From an uncultured beta proteobacterium (lineage in GTDB: Bacteria; Pseudomonadota; Gammaproteobacteria; Burkholderiales; Burkholderiaceae), in the NCBI GenBank assembly GCA_903845455.1, contig CAIMXN010000071.1:1-32917 (forward strand): a stretch of 32,917 nucleotides of DNA, given 5' to 3'. The notes beneath the pieces are model-generated. The model saw nothing but the letters and a program-made list of their open reading frames with translations. It did not search any database and had not been told where the DNA came from. Both the position numbers and the translations under genes were made by a program. Positions 7,837 through 16,726 of this stretch are shown here, one piece after another; position 1 is the stretch's first letter; each line of letters starts with the position of its first letter.

Positions 7837-8589
7837 ATGTCCTTAAATAAGTTAGGTCGCTTCAGTGTCATGACGATAAATGTCCATAAAGGTTTATCAC
7901 CTTTACATCGCCAATCGACCATCTATCAATTACGCCAAAAGATGAGATTGCATCATCCTGATTTACTTTTTTTACAGGAACTGCAGCAAGAGCACCGCGG
8001 CAGAGTAAGAAGGTTTGGTCAATGGCCAGTCACTGAATTAACCCATTTTTTATCAGAAGATTTTTGGCATCATTCACACTACGGAAAAAATGTTGAGTAT
8101 CCCGATGGACATCATGGTAATGCCATACTGTCAAAGCATCCTTTACTAAAGGGCGGTAATTACGATATCTCAGCATATCGATTTGAGAAGCGCGGTTTAT
8201 TGCACAGTGTGACCTATGTTGAAGATTATGCTAAACCTATTCACTGTTTTTGTGTACATCTGGCTTTATTTGAAGGGGGTCGGGAACGTCAATTAGGAGA
8301 AATTATTCGCTATATAAATGAATTAGCCGCCAATAGTCCAGTGATTGTGGCGGGCGACTTTAATGATTGGCGTAATCGTATTAGTGCTCCTATGAAAGAG
8401 GCAGGGTTTAGTGAAGTATTCGAGGTGTTGACTGGATCACCAGCCAAAACTTTTCCAAGTGTGAGGCCTATGCTTCCTATGGATAGGATTTATGTACGAG
8501 GATTAAAAATTCACTCTGTCGATATCTTGCATGAATGGCTTAAATTGTCTGATCACTTAGGCATTAGCGCGGAACTGGAACTAATATGA
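7837..8589 (+). CDS. Endonuclease/exonuclease/phosphatase (EEP) family hydrolase
   Basis: A Mg-dependent EEP-fold hydrolase of 250 residues. Motifs in order: MTINVHKG near the N-terminus, FLQEL with the metal-binding Glu, HGNAILSKHP, GDFNDW with catalytic Asp and Asn, and the terminal SDHLGISAEL carrying the catalytic Asp-His pair. AAGGA at 7826-7830 fits ATG 7837 better than the adjacent TTG at 7834. The gene overlaps the cardiolipin synthase gene by ATGA. The same pairing occurs in E. coli as ybhP-clsB, so a role in phospholipid handling is plausible, but the substrate (nucleic acid, phosphoinositide-like or other phosphodiester) is not visible in the sequence. Confidence 0.88.
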   Translation: MSLNKLGRFSVMTINVHKGLSPLHRQSTIYQLRQKMRLHHPDLLFLQELQQEHRGRVRRFGQWPVTELTHFLSEDFWHHSHYGKNVEYPDGHHGNAILSKHPLLKGGNYDISAYRFEKRGLLHSVTYVEDYAKPIHCFCVHLALFEGGRERQLGEIIRYINELAANSPVIVAGDFNDWRNRISAPMKEAGFSEVFEVLTGSPAKTFPSVRPMLPMDRIYVRGLKIHSVDILHEWLKLSDHLGISAELELI

Positions 8590-10061
8590 ATTTACTAGCC
8601 TTCTTTCTAGACGAATTTTTTAATTTCAATTTAGCTTGGCTGACCCCGGTTCATGCTGCGATTGTTATTTCATTTTTTATTCGCCTAATTTGGGAGAGAA
8701 GACCTGTAGCCGTTGCTTTTGCGTGGCTCTTAATCGTTATTTTATTACCGCTCATCGGGATTACCTTGTATGTCTTGATTGGTGAGCGCCCTGTGGGGCG
8801 AGGTCTGATGTTAAAAATCGATCGCATGAGTAAAAACTATATTGAGATTACTGACAATATGCGCCAGAGATTTCAGGATGATCGCAAGCAGATTCCTTTG
8901 GAGGGGAGGGCTTTAAGTCTCTTGGCAGAATCAAAAAATGGCTCACCTGCTGTCGCAGGTAACCAGATTGAATTATTTACTGATTCCTTAGAGATATTGC
9001 AAAAGTTCATTGATGCAATTAATGAAGCTAAAAATAGTTTGCATCTTGAGTTTTATATTTGGGCTTTAGGTGGTGACGCTGATCGGGTAGGGGAGGCTCT
9101 CATTGTGGCCTCTAAACGTGGCGTTGTATGTCGCGTCCTGGTGGATTCATTGGGAAGTAAAGATTGGCTTAAATCAAATTGGCCAGCCCGTTTTAGAAAC
9201 GCAGGGATTCAAGTTACTGAAGCACTACCGATTCAAATTGGCAGATTTCAGTTTCGGCGCGCTGATTTACGTCTGCATAGAAAAATCTTTGTGATTGACG
9301 GCGCCGTTGCATGGACAGGCAGTATGAATCTAGTCGATCCACGTACCTTTAAGCAAGATTCTGGGGTGGGTGAATGGGTGGATGCACTGGTGAGAATTGA
9401 GGGGCCAGTAGTTTCTCAATTTGACCTCACCTTTCTTTTTGATTGGAGTGTTGCAACTACTCGTGTCACTCAATTTAATGATCCCGACCCCGAAATCACA
9501 GCTCGAGCTGGGGGAGTATTGGCTCAAGAATTCGCATCAGGTCCTGTTTATCGGGATGATATTCTATATCAGGTATTACTCTCGGCCATCATGGATGCCC
9601 GTGAAGAACTCACTATTACGACGCCTTATTTTGGTCCTGATGATGGTTTGATTCAAGCCTTATTGGCGGCGTCAGGTAGAGGTGTCAAGGTGACTTTAAT
9701 CGTACCCAAGAGAAATGATTCCACCTTGGTTGCTTGGAGTAGCCGCAGTTTCTATGGCGACCTCTTAAGTGCGGGTGTGATTATTGCAGAATTCCACGGT
9801 GGTCTATTGCACACTAAGAGCATGTTGATTGATAAACGTATTGCTATCTTTGGCTCGGTAAATTTTGATCAGCGCAGCTTGCGTTTGAACTTCGAGATTA
9901 GCTTGATTGTGTACAACACAGACTTTTGTGCAAAACTTCAAGAGCTCATTAATTCCTACTTGGCGCGATCCGATATGGTTAGTCTTGAAGCTTGGGAGAA
10001 GCAACCGCGGTGGCGCATTTTGCTAGAAAATGCAGCGCACTTAGCATCGCCACTACTTTAG
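8586..10061 (+). CDS. cls: Cardiolipin synthase (phospholipase D family)
   Basis: Membrane enzyme that condenses two phosphatidylglycerol molecules (or PG and PE) to cardiolipin. The 491-residue protein has two N-terminal hydrophobic segments (about residues 18-35 and 42-65) and two PLD catalytic motifs: H231-x-K233-x4-D238 and H409-x-K411-x4-D416, each followed by the usual GS-x-N (GSMN, GSVN). Length and the N-terminal anchor resemble ClsA, while the coupled EEP gene upstream recalls the clsB locus. Translation start at 8586 is inside the upstream stop (ATGA). Its stop overlaps the stop of the convergent CoA-transferase gene. Confidence 0.93.
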   Translation: MNLLAFFLDEFFNFNLAWLTPVHAAIVISFFIRLIWERRPVAVAFAWLLIVILLPLIGITLYVLIGERPVGRGLMLKIDRMSKNYIEITDNMRQRFQDDRKQIPLEGRALSLLAESKNGSPAVAGNQIELFTDSLEILQKFIDAINEAKNSLHLEFYIWALGGDADRVGEALIVASKRGVVCRVLVDSLGSKDWLKSNWPARFRNAGIQVTEALPIQIGRFQFRRADLRLHRKIFVIDGAVAWTGSMNLVDPRTFKQDSGVGEWVDALVRIEGPVVSQFDLTFLFDWSVATTRVTQFNDPDPEITARAGGVLAQEFASGPVYRDDILYQVLLSAIMDAREELTITTPYFGPDDGLIQALLAASGRGVKVTLIVPKRNDSTLVAWSSRSFYGDLLSAGVIIAEFHGGLLHTKSMLIDKRIAIFGSVNFDQRSLRLNFEISLIVYNTDFCAKLQELINSYLARSDMVSLEAWEKQPRWRILLENAAHLASPLL

Positions 10062-11251
10062 ATTGCTTTACTACTAGCCATCCCTTGGATTTGCTCTTCA
10101 CTAAGCCCAATCTCAGAGAGGATTTGGTGGGTATGCTCTCCGACTGCTGGTATGGGGTCCATTCGGTAGTCATAACTATCGTTGATGCCCGGTGGTAGTA
10201 GGGCGGGGATAGGGCCTGCAGGTGTATCCACATCAACCCAACGATGACGTGCTTTTAGCTGATCATGTTGCCAAAGCCCAGCCATATCATTCAGGCGTGC
10301 ATTGGCAATTTGTGCTTTGTCTAATTTTGCGATTACTTGCTCAGTAGTGAGTTTGCTAAAACAAGCATCAATAACTGCCAGAAGCTCTTCACGCTTTTCA
10401 TTACGCTTAAAGTTCCCATCAAAGCGTTCATCTTTTCCTAGGGCGACATTATCTAAAACGAGTTCGCAAAAGAGAACCCATTCTCGTTCATTTTGCAGGC
10501 CAAGCATGATAGTGCCGCCATCGCCAGCCTTGAATGGACCATAGGGGTAGATGGTGGCATGAGATGCTCCATTTCTGGGGGGTGGTTCAGCACCATCAAA
10601 AGCGTAATACATTGGAAAACTCATCCATTCGCCTAGTGATTCCAGCATGGAAATATCAATCACTGAGCCTTTACCCGTTTTCCCTCTTTGCAAAAGAGCA
10701 GCAAGAATATTGCTGTATGCATACATGCCTGCAGCAATGTCAGCAATCGAGTTACCTGCTTTGCTGGGGGATTGGGGAGTACCAGTGACTGACAAAAATC
10801 CTGCTTCACTCTGAATCAGTAAATCGTATGCTTTTTTATCGCGGTAAGGACCATCATTTCCGTAGCCAGAGATATCACACAGAATCAGTTTTGGATTATC
10901 TTTTTGCAAGGCTTCTGCTGTAAGACCCATACGAGCTGCCGCACCGGGAGCCAAGTTTTGTACTAAGACATCAGCTGTCTTCAGTAAAGTTTTCAGCGCA
11001 GCCAATGCAGTCGGTTGTTTTAGGTCTAATGTCAAACTTTCCTTAGAGCGATTCACCCAGACAAAATGAGAACACAAGCCTTTGACTTGTTTATCGTAGG
11101 CTCTTGCAAAGTCACCAGCGCCAGGGCGTTCAACCTTAATAACGCGCGCCCCCAAGTCAGCGAGTTGGCGGGTGCAAAAGGGAGCGGCAATGGCGTGCTC
11201 TAAGGAAACAACGGTAATACCATCAAGCGGACGTACTTGTATTGAGGTCAT
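10058..11251 (-). CDS. CaiB/BaiF family CoA-transferase
   Basis: Class III CoA-transferase that moves CoA between carboxylic acids through an aspartyl-CoA anhydride. The N-terminal LDGITVVSLEHAIAAPFCTRQLADLGARVIKVE region is family-typical, and the likely catalytic Asp is in NSIADIAAGMYA. I start at the ATG at 11251 (MTSIQVRPLDG, 397 residues), 13 bases after the upstream acyl-CoA dehydrogenase stop, because the ORF-track start at 11287 would overlap that gene; the ribosome site is weak (AAGAGA). Pairing with an acyl-CoA dehydrogenase suggests activation of an acid as its CoA thioester followed by oxidation. Acyl donor and acceptor are unknown. Confidence 0.9.
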   Translation of the reverse strand: MTSIQVRPLDGITVVSLEHAIAAPFCTRQLADLGARVIKVERPGAGDFARAYDKQVKGLCSHFVWVNRSKESLTLDLKQPTALAALKTLLKTADVLVQNLAPGAAARMGLTAEALQKDNPKLILCDISGYGNDGPYRDKKAYDLLIQSEAGFLSVTGTPQSPSKAGNSIADIAAGMYAYSNILAALLQRGKTGKGSVIDISMLESLGEWMSFPMYYAFDGAEPPPRNGASHATIYPYGPFKAGDGGTIMLGLQNEREWVLFCELVLDNVALGKDERFDGNFKRNEKREELLAVIDACFSKLTTEQVIAKLDKAQIANARLNDMAGLWQHDQLKARHRWVDVDTPAGPIPALLPPGINDSYDYRMDPIPAVGEHTHQILSEIGLSEEQIQGMASSKAI

Positions 11252-11264
11252 ATCTGAGTTTCTC

Positions 11265-12434
11265 TTAAAACGATCTTGGTAAACCAAGAATATGTTCTGC
11301 GATATAGGAGTAAATCAAGTTAGTGGAGATTGGTGCCACCTGATAAAGACGGGTTTCTCTAAATTTTCGTTCGACATCGTATTCGTTAGCAAAACCAAAA
11401 CCACCATGTGTTTGTAAACAAACATTCGCAGCCTCCCACGAGGCTTTCGCGGCAAGATACTTAGCCATATTGGCTTCAGCACCGCAAGGCTGTTGATTAT
11501 CAAAGAGCTCACAGGCTTTAAAGCGCATGAGATTAGCTGCTTCGGTTTCGATAAAAGCATCTGCAATTGGAAATTGGATGCCTTGGTTTTTACCAATTGG
11601 ACGATCAAACACCACACGATCATTTGCATAGCGTCGTGCACGGTCTACAAACCAATAAGCATCGCCAATACATTCGGCTGCGATGAGAACACGCTCTGCA
11701 TTAAGGCCATCCAAGATGTATTTAAAGCCTAAACCTTCTTGGCCGATGAGGTTCTCAGCAGGAATTTCTAAGTTGTCGAAAAAAACTTCATTCGTCTCGT
11801 GATTCACCATATTGGCAATAGGAGAAATCTCCATGCCCTTACCAAGAGAGTCTTTTAGGTTGACGATAAAGATCGACATGCCTTCCGATTTTTTCTTTAC
11901 TTCAGCAAGTGGGGTAGTACGTGCCAGAAGAATCATGAGGTCAGAATGCTGAATGCGTGAGATCCAAACCTTTTGACCATTGACAACGTATTTGTCACCT
12001 TTTTTCACAGCAGTGGTTTTTAGTTTAGTGGTATCTGTTCCAGTAGTTGGTTCGGTCACTGCCATCGTTTGCAGTCTTAATCCACCGGTAGCAATCTTCG
12101 GTAAATAAAACTGCTTCTGTTCATCTGAGCCATGGCGTAGTAAAGTGCCCATGTTGTACATCTGACCATGACATGATCCAGCGTTACCGCCAGAGAAGTT
12201 AATCTCTTCCATAATGACTGAGGCTTCAGCAAGACCTAAACCAGAACCACCATATTCTTCTGGAATCAAAGCAGCTAACCAGCCCGCTTGTGCCATAGCA
12301 TCCACAAAAGTTTCAGGATAGGCGCGCTCGTGATCCACTTTTTGCCAATAAGCGGAGTCAAAACTGCTGCACAGGTCACGTAAGGCCTCGCGCATATCCT
12401 GATATTGATCTGGTTTTGGAATGGGCTGGTTCAT
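11265..12434 (-). CDS. Acyl-CoA dehydrogenase with relocated catalytic Glu
   Basis: FAD enzyme introducing a 2,3-double bond in an acyl-CoA. The 389-residue protein has the N-terminal helical domain, the beta-domain AVTEPTTGTD segment, and the C-terminal LQTHGGFGFANEYDVERKFRE segment. The position that holds the catalytic Glu in medium-chain enzymes (YEGTNEI) reads PISTNLI here, so that Glu is absent. A Glu is instead present at E247 in DGLNAERVL, the site used by isovaleryl-CoA and long-chain dehydrogenases. This points to a branched or bulky substrate, which is inference. It is first in a two-gene operon with the CoA-transferase and diverges from a second CoA-transferase. Confidence 0.9.
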   Translation of the reverse strand: MNQPIPKPDQYQDMREALRDLCSSFDSAYWQKVDHERAYPETFVDAMAQAGWLAALIPEEYGGSGLGLAEASVIMEEINFSGGNAGSCHGQMYNMGTLLRHGSDEQKQFYLPKIATGGLRLQTMAVTEPTTGTDTTKLKTTAVKKGDKYVVNGQKVWISRIQHSDLMILLARTTPLAEVKKKSEGMSIFIVNLKDSLGKGMEISPIANMVNHETNEVFFDNLEIPAENLIGQEGLGFKYILDGLNAERVLIAAECIGDAYWFVDRARRYANDRVVFDRPIGKNQGIQFPIADAFIETEAANLMRFKACELFDNQQPCGAEANMAKYLAAKASWEAANVCLQTHGGFGFANEYDVERKFRETRLYQVAPISTNLIYSYIAEHILGLPRSF

Positions 12435-12559
12435 TAGGGTCTCTATTGTTATGATTTAAAGCATATGACGGGTTATTGGGCATAGTTTAAGCAAGTTTTG
12501 AAAATCCGTGAAAATAGCGTATTAAGATAAAAAATTAAACATGAGACTTTGAAAAGAAT

Positions 12560-13765
12560 ATGGATTTAAAGCCCAAGCAGATACTTTCAGGAATCAAAGT
12601 TTTAGAACTAGGGCAATTGATTGCCGGGCCTTTTGCGTCTAAAACCCTAGCCGATTTTGGTGCTGAAATCATTAAGGTCGAATCCCCGGGTGAGGGTGAT
12701 CCTTTACGTAAATGGCGCCTGCTTCATCAGGGTACCTCTGTATGGTGGCAAGCCCACTCGCGTAATAAGCAATCGATTTGCTTAGATTTGCGTGTCAAGG
12801 AAGGGCAAGAAATTGCCCGTCGCTTGGCGCTTGAGGCTGATGTTGTGATTGAGAATTTTCGTCCAGGCACTTTAGAAAAATGGGGTTTGGGTTGGGAGGC
12901 ATTACATCAGGCCAACCCTAAGTTGATCATGTTGCGGATTTCTGGTTATGGGCAAGATGGTCCAAAACGGGATGAGCCAGGTTTTGCAGCGATTGGCGAA
13001 GCCATGGCGGGTCTTCGTTACATCACTGGCCACCCTAATGAGGTGCCTGTAAGAGCGGGCGTATCACTAGGTGACACTGTCGCAGGTTTACATGGTGCCC
13101 TAGGTGTCTTGCTTGCCTTGTACGAGCGTGATGCACGTGGTGGCGAAGGGCAAATGATTGATGTTGCTCTTTATGAGTCCATCTTTAACCTAACCGAAAG
13201 CTTGTTGCCTGAGTACTCTGTCTTTGGGGTTATTCGTCAGCCGGCTGGGGGCGCTTTACCCGGTATCGCTCCATCAAATGCTTACCGCTGTGGTGATGGT
13301 CAGTTTGTCCTAATTGCTGGCAACGGAGATTCCATCTTTAAGCGCTTAATGACTTTAATTGGCCGGCCTGATTTGGGTGATGATCCAAGTCTGGCGCAGA
13401 ACGATGGACGAGCAAAGCGAGTGATAGAAATTGATGCGGTTATCAATACATGGACTGCTACGCTGGGATTAGATGAGGTGTTACAAGGTTTGCTTCAAGC
13501 GCAAGTGCCTTCTGGAAAAATCTACACTGCTAAGGATATCGCTGAAGATCCACATTACCGGGCGCGTGGTGTAATCGCAAGCGTAGAGAGTGCTGATGGT
13601 TTAAGGGTGGAAGTCCCCGGAATTATTCCGAAGCTCTCAAAAAATCCTGGCGCTATTCGTCATCGGGCTCCGACTCTAGGCGAGCACACTGATCAGATTA
13701 TGAAATCTGCCGGTTTAACTGCAGAACAAATCGCCATACTGAAGAAATCCGGGGTTCTTGCTTAA
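12560..13765 (+). CDS. CaiB/BaiF family CoA-transferase (second)
   Basis: A 401-residue class III CoA-transferase with GIKVLELGQLIAGPFASKTLADFGAEIIKVE at the N-terminus and a likely catalytic Asp in GVSLGDTVAGLHGA. It is clearly not a recent duplicate of the neighbouring CaiB protein, as the two differ throughout. It is divergently transcribed from the acyl-CoA dehydrogenase/CoA-transferase pair across a 125-base gap, suggesting shared control and a joint pathway for a carboxylic acid. No regulator gene is adjacent. Its stop overlaps the start of the next gene (TAATG). Substrates are unknown; dicarboxylate CoA-transferases have similar sequence, but I would not assign one. Confidence 0.9.
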   Translation: MDLKPKQILSGIKVLELGQLIAGPFASKTLADFGAEIIKVESPGEGDPLRKWRLLHQGTSVWWQAHSRNKQSICLDLRVKEGQEIARRLALEADVVIENFRPGTLEKWGLGWEALHQANPKLIMLRISGYGQDGPKRDEPGFAAIGEAMAGLRYITGHPNEVPVRAGVSLGDTVAGLHGALGVLLALYERDARGGEGQMIDVALYESIFNLTESLLPEYSVFGVIRQPAGGALPGIAPSNAYRCGDGQFVLIAGNGDSIFKRLMTLIGRPDLGDDPSLAQNDGRAKRVIEIDAVINTWTATLGLDEVLQGLLQAQVPSGKIYTAKDIAEDPHYRARGVIASVESADGLRVEVPGIIPKLSKNPGAIRHRAPTLGEHTDQIMKSAGLTAEQIAILKKSGVLA

Positions 13766-14268
13766 TGGAGCAAATGTTCGAGCATTTCTTTGGATGGTTT
13801 GGTATGCCATCCATTGGTTTACCAGCAGTCTTTATTAGTGCTTTTATTTCTGCGACTCTATTGCCCATTGGGTCAGAGCCAATTCTGTTTGGTTACATCA
13901 CAGTCAACCCCCAACTTTATTGGGTGGCTATTGGTATTGCCACGATTGGTAATACTTTGGGGGGCATGTTTGACTGGTGGCTGGGTATGCTTGCTCACAA
14001 TAAGCTTGAGTCACTTAAAGGACCTAAAAATGGTCGCGTGAAGGCATGGCTTGAACGGCACGGTCCCAAAGTGCTGCTTTTATCATGGCTACCTGGGCTT
14101 GGTGATCCTTTGTGCTTAGCTGCTGGATGGTTGCGCCTTGCATGGCAACCCTGTTTAATCTATATGTTTTTTGGCAAGCTACTGCGTTACCTCACCATGA
14201 CATGGTTGCTGACCCTGGTGCCTGATAGTGTTTGGCACCAGTTAGGTCATTGGCTCCATCTGATTTAA
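13765..14268 (+). CDS. YqaA-like (VTT/DedA-related) membrane protein
   Basis: A 167-residue inner-membrane protein with several hydrophobic segments and the family features of small DedA/VTT-type proteins: an early ATLLPIGSEPILFGY re-entrant-like region, a central GNTLGGMFDWWLG, and WLPGLGDPLCLAAGWLRL in place of the longer DedA R-x3-P-G motif. Proteins of this group are thought to act in membrane lipid or envelope homeostasis, but a molecular role for YqaA is not established. The start codon overlaps the preceding CoA-transferase stop, so it is translated in coupling with it though functionally unrelated in appearance. Its stop overlaps that of convergent livF (TTTAAA). Confidence 0.82.
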   Translation: MEQMFEHFFGWFGMPSIGLPAVFISAFISATLLPIGSEPILFGYITVNPQLYWVAIGIATIGNTLGGMFDWWLGMLAHNKLESLKGPKNGRVKAWLERHGPKVLLLSWLPGLGDPLCLAAGWLRLAWQPCLIYMFFGKLLRYLTMTWLLTLVPDSVWHQLGHWLHLI

Positions 14269-14969
14269 ACAGCACAATATTTCTGTTGAATTTCATCATT
14301 CTCTAATAGATTTTGGGCGGTGTCGTGAAACACAATCTCGCCTTGATCCAAGATATAAGCCCTATCTGAAATCTTTAGTGCCTGTTGGACATTTTGTTCA
14401 ACCAGCAAGATCGTGAGACCTTGTTGTTTGAGTTTTAAAAAGAGCTCAAACATTTCCTCTACCAAGACAGGCATGATGCCTTCTGATGGTTCATCCAGCA
14501 AAATAACCTTTGGTTTACCAATCATCGCTCTGGCAATGGCGAGCATTTGTTGCTCACCACCAGACATTGAAGTGCCATCTTGATCGAGGCGCTCTTTAAG
14601 GCGAGGGAAGATCTCAGCTATTTCGTCAACCATGGCGCTAATATCCCCGCGATTCTTTTTGGCGATCACCCCTAGCTCTAGATTTTCCTTGACCGTCAAG
14701 CCAGGGACAATACGACGATCTTCTGGAACATAGGCTAAACCTAGGTGATAGCGCTCATGTGCAGCGAGATCTAAGAAAGAAGTGCCGTCTATAAAGGCGC
14801 TACCTTGACGTTTAGTGAGGAGTCCCATGAGTGAGCGAAGGGTAGTTGTTTTACCAGCACCATTGCGACCCATGAGCGTCACAATCTCCCCTTTATTCAC
14901 TTCAAGCGATACACCTTGCAGGACATGGCTTCTGTCATACCAGGCATTTAAATTGTCTACTCGTAACAT
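14265..14969 (-). CDS. livF: Branched-chain-type ABC transporter ATP-binding protein LivF
   Basis: Second ATPase of a LivFGHMK-type importer. Walker A GRNGAGKTT, signature MSGGEQQML, Walker B VILLDEPSEG, then LLVEQN in the switch region as usual for LivF. I use the ATG at 14969 (MLRVDNLNAWYD, 234 residues) with AAGG 7-8 bases upstream; the ORF-track start at 15089 would run into livG. It is the last gene of the leftward operon, 25 bases after livG. Cargo is unlikely to be simply leucine, given the catabolic genes upstream in the same direction. Confidence 0.92.
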   Translation of the reverse strand: MLRVDNLNAWYDRSHVLQGVSLEVNKGEIVTLMGRNGAGKTTTLRSLMGLLTKRQGSAFIDGTSFLDLAAHERYHLGLAYVPEDRRIVPGLTVKENLELGVIAKKNRGDISAMVDEIAEIFPRLKERLDQDGTSMSGGEQQMLAIARAMIGKPKVILLDEPSEGIMPVLVEEMFELFLKLKQQGLTILLVEQNVQQALKISDRAYILDQGEIVFHDTAQNLLENDEIQQKYCAV

Positions 14970-14994
14970 ATTTAACCTTAATTCCTCAATCTCT

Positions 14995-15750
14995 TTAGCC
15001 TTGGCCAAGGTAGACGCGACGGACTTCCGCATTACTCTGAATTTCTTCAGGAGTTCCTTCTGCCAGAAACTCGCCGTGGTGAAGAACAATAATGCGCTTA
15101 CAAAGCCCCATGATGAGTTTCATCTTGTGCTCAACCAAGATCACCGTTCTCTCGCTCGCTAGAGTACGAATCAGATCCATCATGACCATCGTCTCTTCGG
15201 GGGACATTCCTGCAGTGGGCTCATCTAGCAACAATAGACTGGGATTGCAGGCCAAGGCCATCGCAATTTCTAGTGCGCGCTGCTGGCCATGAGCTAGGTC
15301 ACCCGTTGTTTTATTACATAAGTGTTCTAGATTTACTCTGCGCAAGAGTTGATCGGCTAGTTCAATGGGTTTCTGATAGTTTTGCGCATTACTCAGGAAG
15401 TTATAGCGTGAAGTTTCCATTTGTGCGGCGACACGAACATTTTCATGAACTGAAAGTTGTTTGAAAACATTGGTAATCTGAAAACTTTTAGAGATACCAA
15501 TGCGAGCAAATTCATGTTGTGGAATACCGGTGATGTCTTTACCATTAAACAGAATTTGTCCGCTAGAGGGTGGAAATGCGCCACTCAGCACATTAAAGAA
15601 TGTGCTTTTTCCTGCGCCATTGGGGCCGATGATGGCAGTAATAGTGCCAGGCATAAAGCGTGTCGAAACATTCTGCAATGCCTTGAATTTGCCGAAGTTC
15701 TTGCCGATATTTCGTGCTTCGAGAATGGGGATTTGAGCCATGCTGTCCAT
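14995..15750 (-). CDS. livG: Branched-chain-type ABC transporter ATP-binding protein LivG
   Basis: First ATPase of the Liv-type importer: Walker A GPNGAGKST, signature LAHGQQRAL (LivG proteins often have LSYGQ-like variants), Walker B LLLLDEPTAGMSPEE and the LivG-type H-loop VEHKMKL. Three candidate starts exist (15762, 15750, 15741). The one at 15762 overlaps the livM stop by 11 bases and has no ribosome site; 15750 has AGGA about 11 bases upstream and gives 251 residues. The exact start is uncertain. It lies between livM and livF in an ordered livHMGF array. Confidence 0.92.
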   Translation of the reverse strand: MDSMAQIPILEARNIGKNFGKFKALQNVSTRFMPGTITAIIGPNGAGKSTFFNVLSGAFPPSSGQILFNGKDITGIPQHEFARIGISKSFQITNVFKQLSVHENVRVAAQMETSRYNFLSNAQNYQKPIELADQLLRRVNLEHLCNKTTGDLAHGQQRALEIAMALACNPSLLLLDEPTAGMSPEETMVMMDLIRTLASERTVILVEHKMKLIMGLCKRIIVLHHGEFLAEGTPEEIQSNAEVRRVYLGQG

Positions 15751-15751
15751 C

Positions 15752-16714
15752 TTATTGGGCATCCTGATTAATGTGTAGCTTGCTCAGAATAGTTCCCCAA
15801 ATACCTTTTGGGAAAAACAGTACAAAGAACATAAAGACTAGGCCAATCACTGCCATCCAATGTCTGGTGAAGGTGGTGACAACATCCTCTAAATAGAGCA
15901 TCACTGCAGCGCCAATAAATGGTCCGAAGAAAGTACTCATACCACCTAAGATACTCATCATGACTGCCTGACCTGATTGAAGGTAGTGAAGCGAGTCAAT
16001 GGGTACGATAGATAAATGCAGTGCACGTAATGAGCCAGCTAAGCCACAAATAGCTGCCGATAAAATGAATACAAGTAATTTAGTTTTAGTGACATCAAAG
16101 CCACAAGCAGCTGCACGCTTTTCATTTTCACGAATGGCTTCCATGACTGCCCCAAGTGGCGAATTCAGAATCCGAGAAATCAGCCATAGTGCGATCGCTA
16201 CAAAGAAGAGAACGATGTAGTACTTGACCAGGGGGTTGAGAAAATCAACGGGTATGCCGAAGATATTAAAAGTGTCAACCTTGACACCACGCAAACCATT
16301 TTCACCACCAGTCAAACTTTCTGCCTTGTAGAAGATGTAGTAAACGATTTGACCAAGGGCCAGCGTCACCATTGAGAAATAAATGCCACGTGTGCGAATT
16401 GCTAAGAAACCCATAATGAGTCCACCAATAGCGGCACCCACCACTCCAATCAAAATGGCGGCACCCCAGGGTAGCGAGTAATGAACAATGCTGATCCCGG
16501 TGAGATAGCTACCAATGCCTAAAAATGCAGCATGCCCAAACGAGAGTAGGCCCATATAACCAAAGAGCAAGTTAAAGCCCATGGCAAATAAACCAAAGAT
16601 CAGAATATTAATGGCCAATGCTTCATAAGGCATGAAGAAGGGGAAAACCATTAAAAATAAAATACTGGCGTATAAGCGGTGGCGAGCAAGGAATTGAAAA
16701 AAGGCGTTCATCAT
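15752..16714 (-). CDS. livM: Branched-chain-type ABC transporter permease LivM
   Basis: Inner-membrane permease of 320 residues with about nine hydrophobic segments. GLLSFGHAAFLGIGSYLTG near the N-terminus and GGMSTFFGPFIGAA near the C-terminus are hallmark LivM sequences, the latter close to the ATPase-contact loop. It pairs with LivH to form the channel. It lies 12 bases after livH and ends within the livG start region, so the four membrane and ATPase genes form a tight block. Confidence 0.93.
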   Translation of the reverse strand: MMNAFFQFLARHRLYASILFLMVFPFFMPYEALAINILIFGLFAMGFNLLFGYMGLLSFGHAAFLGIGSYLTGISIVHYSLPWGAAILIGVVGAAIGGLIMGFLAIRTRGIYFSMVTLALGQIVYYIFYKAESLTGGENGLRGVKVDTFNIFGIPVDFLNPLVKYYIVLFFVAIALWLISRILNSPLGAVMEAIRENEKRAAACGFDVTKTKLLVFILSAAICGLAGSLRALHLSIVPIDSLHYLQSGQAVMMSILGGMSTFFGPFIGAAVMLYLEDVVTTFTRHWMAVIGLVFMFFVLFFPKGIWGTILSKLHINQDAQ

Positions 16715-16726
16715 TTGTCTAGGGCC

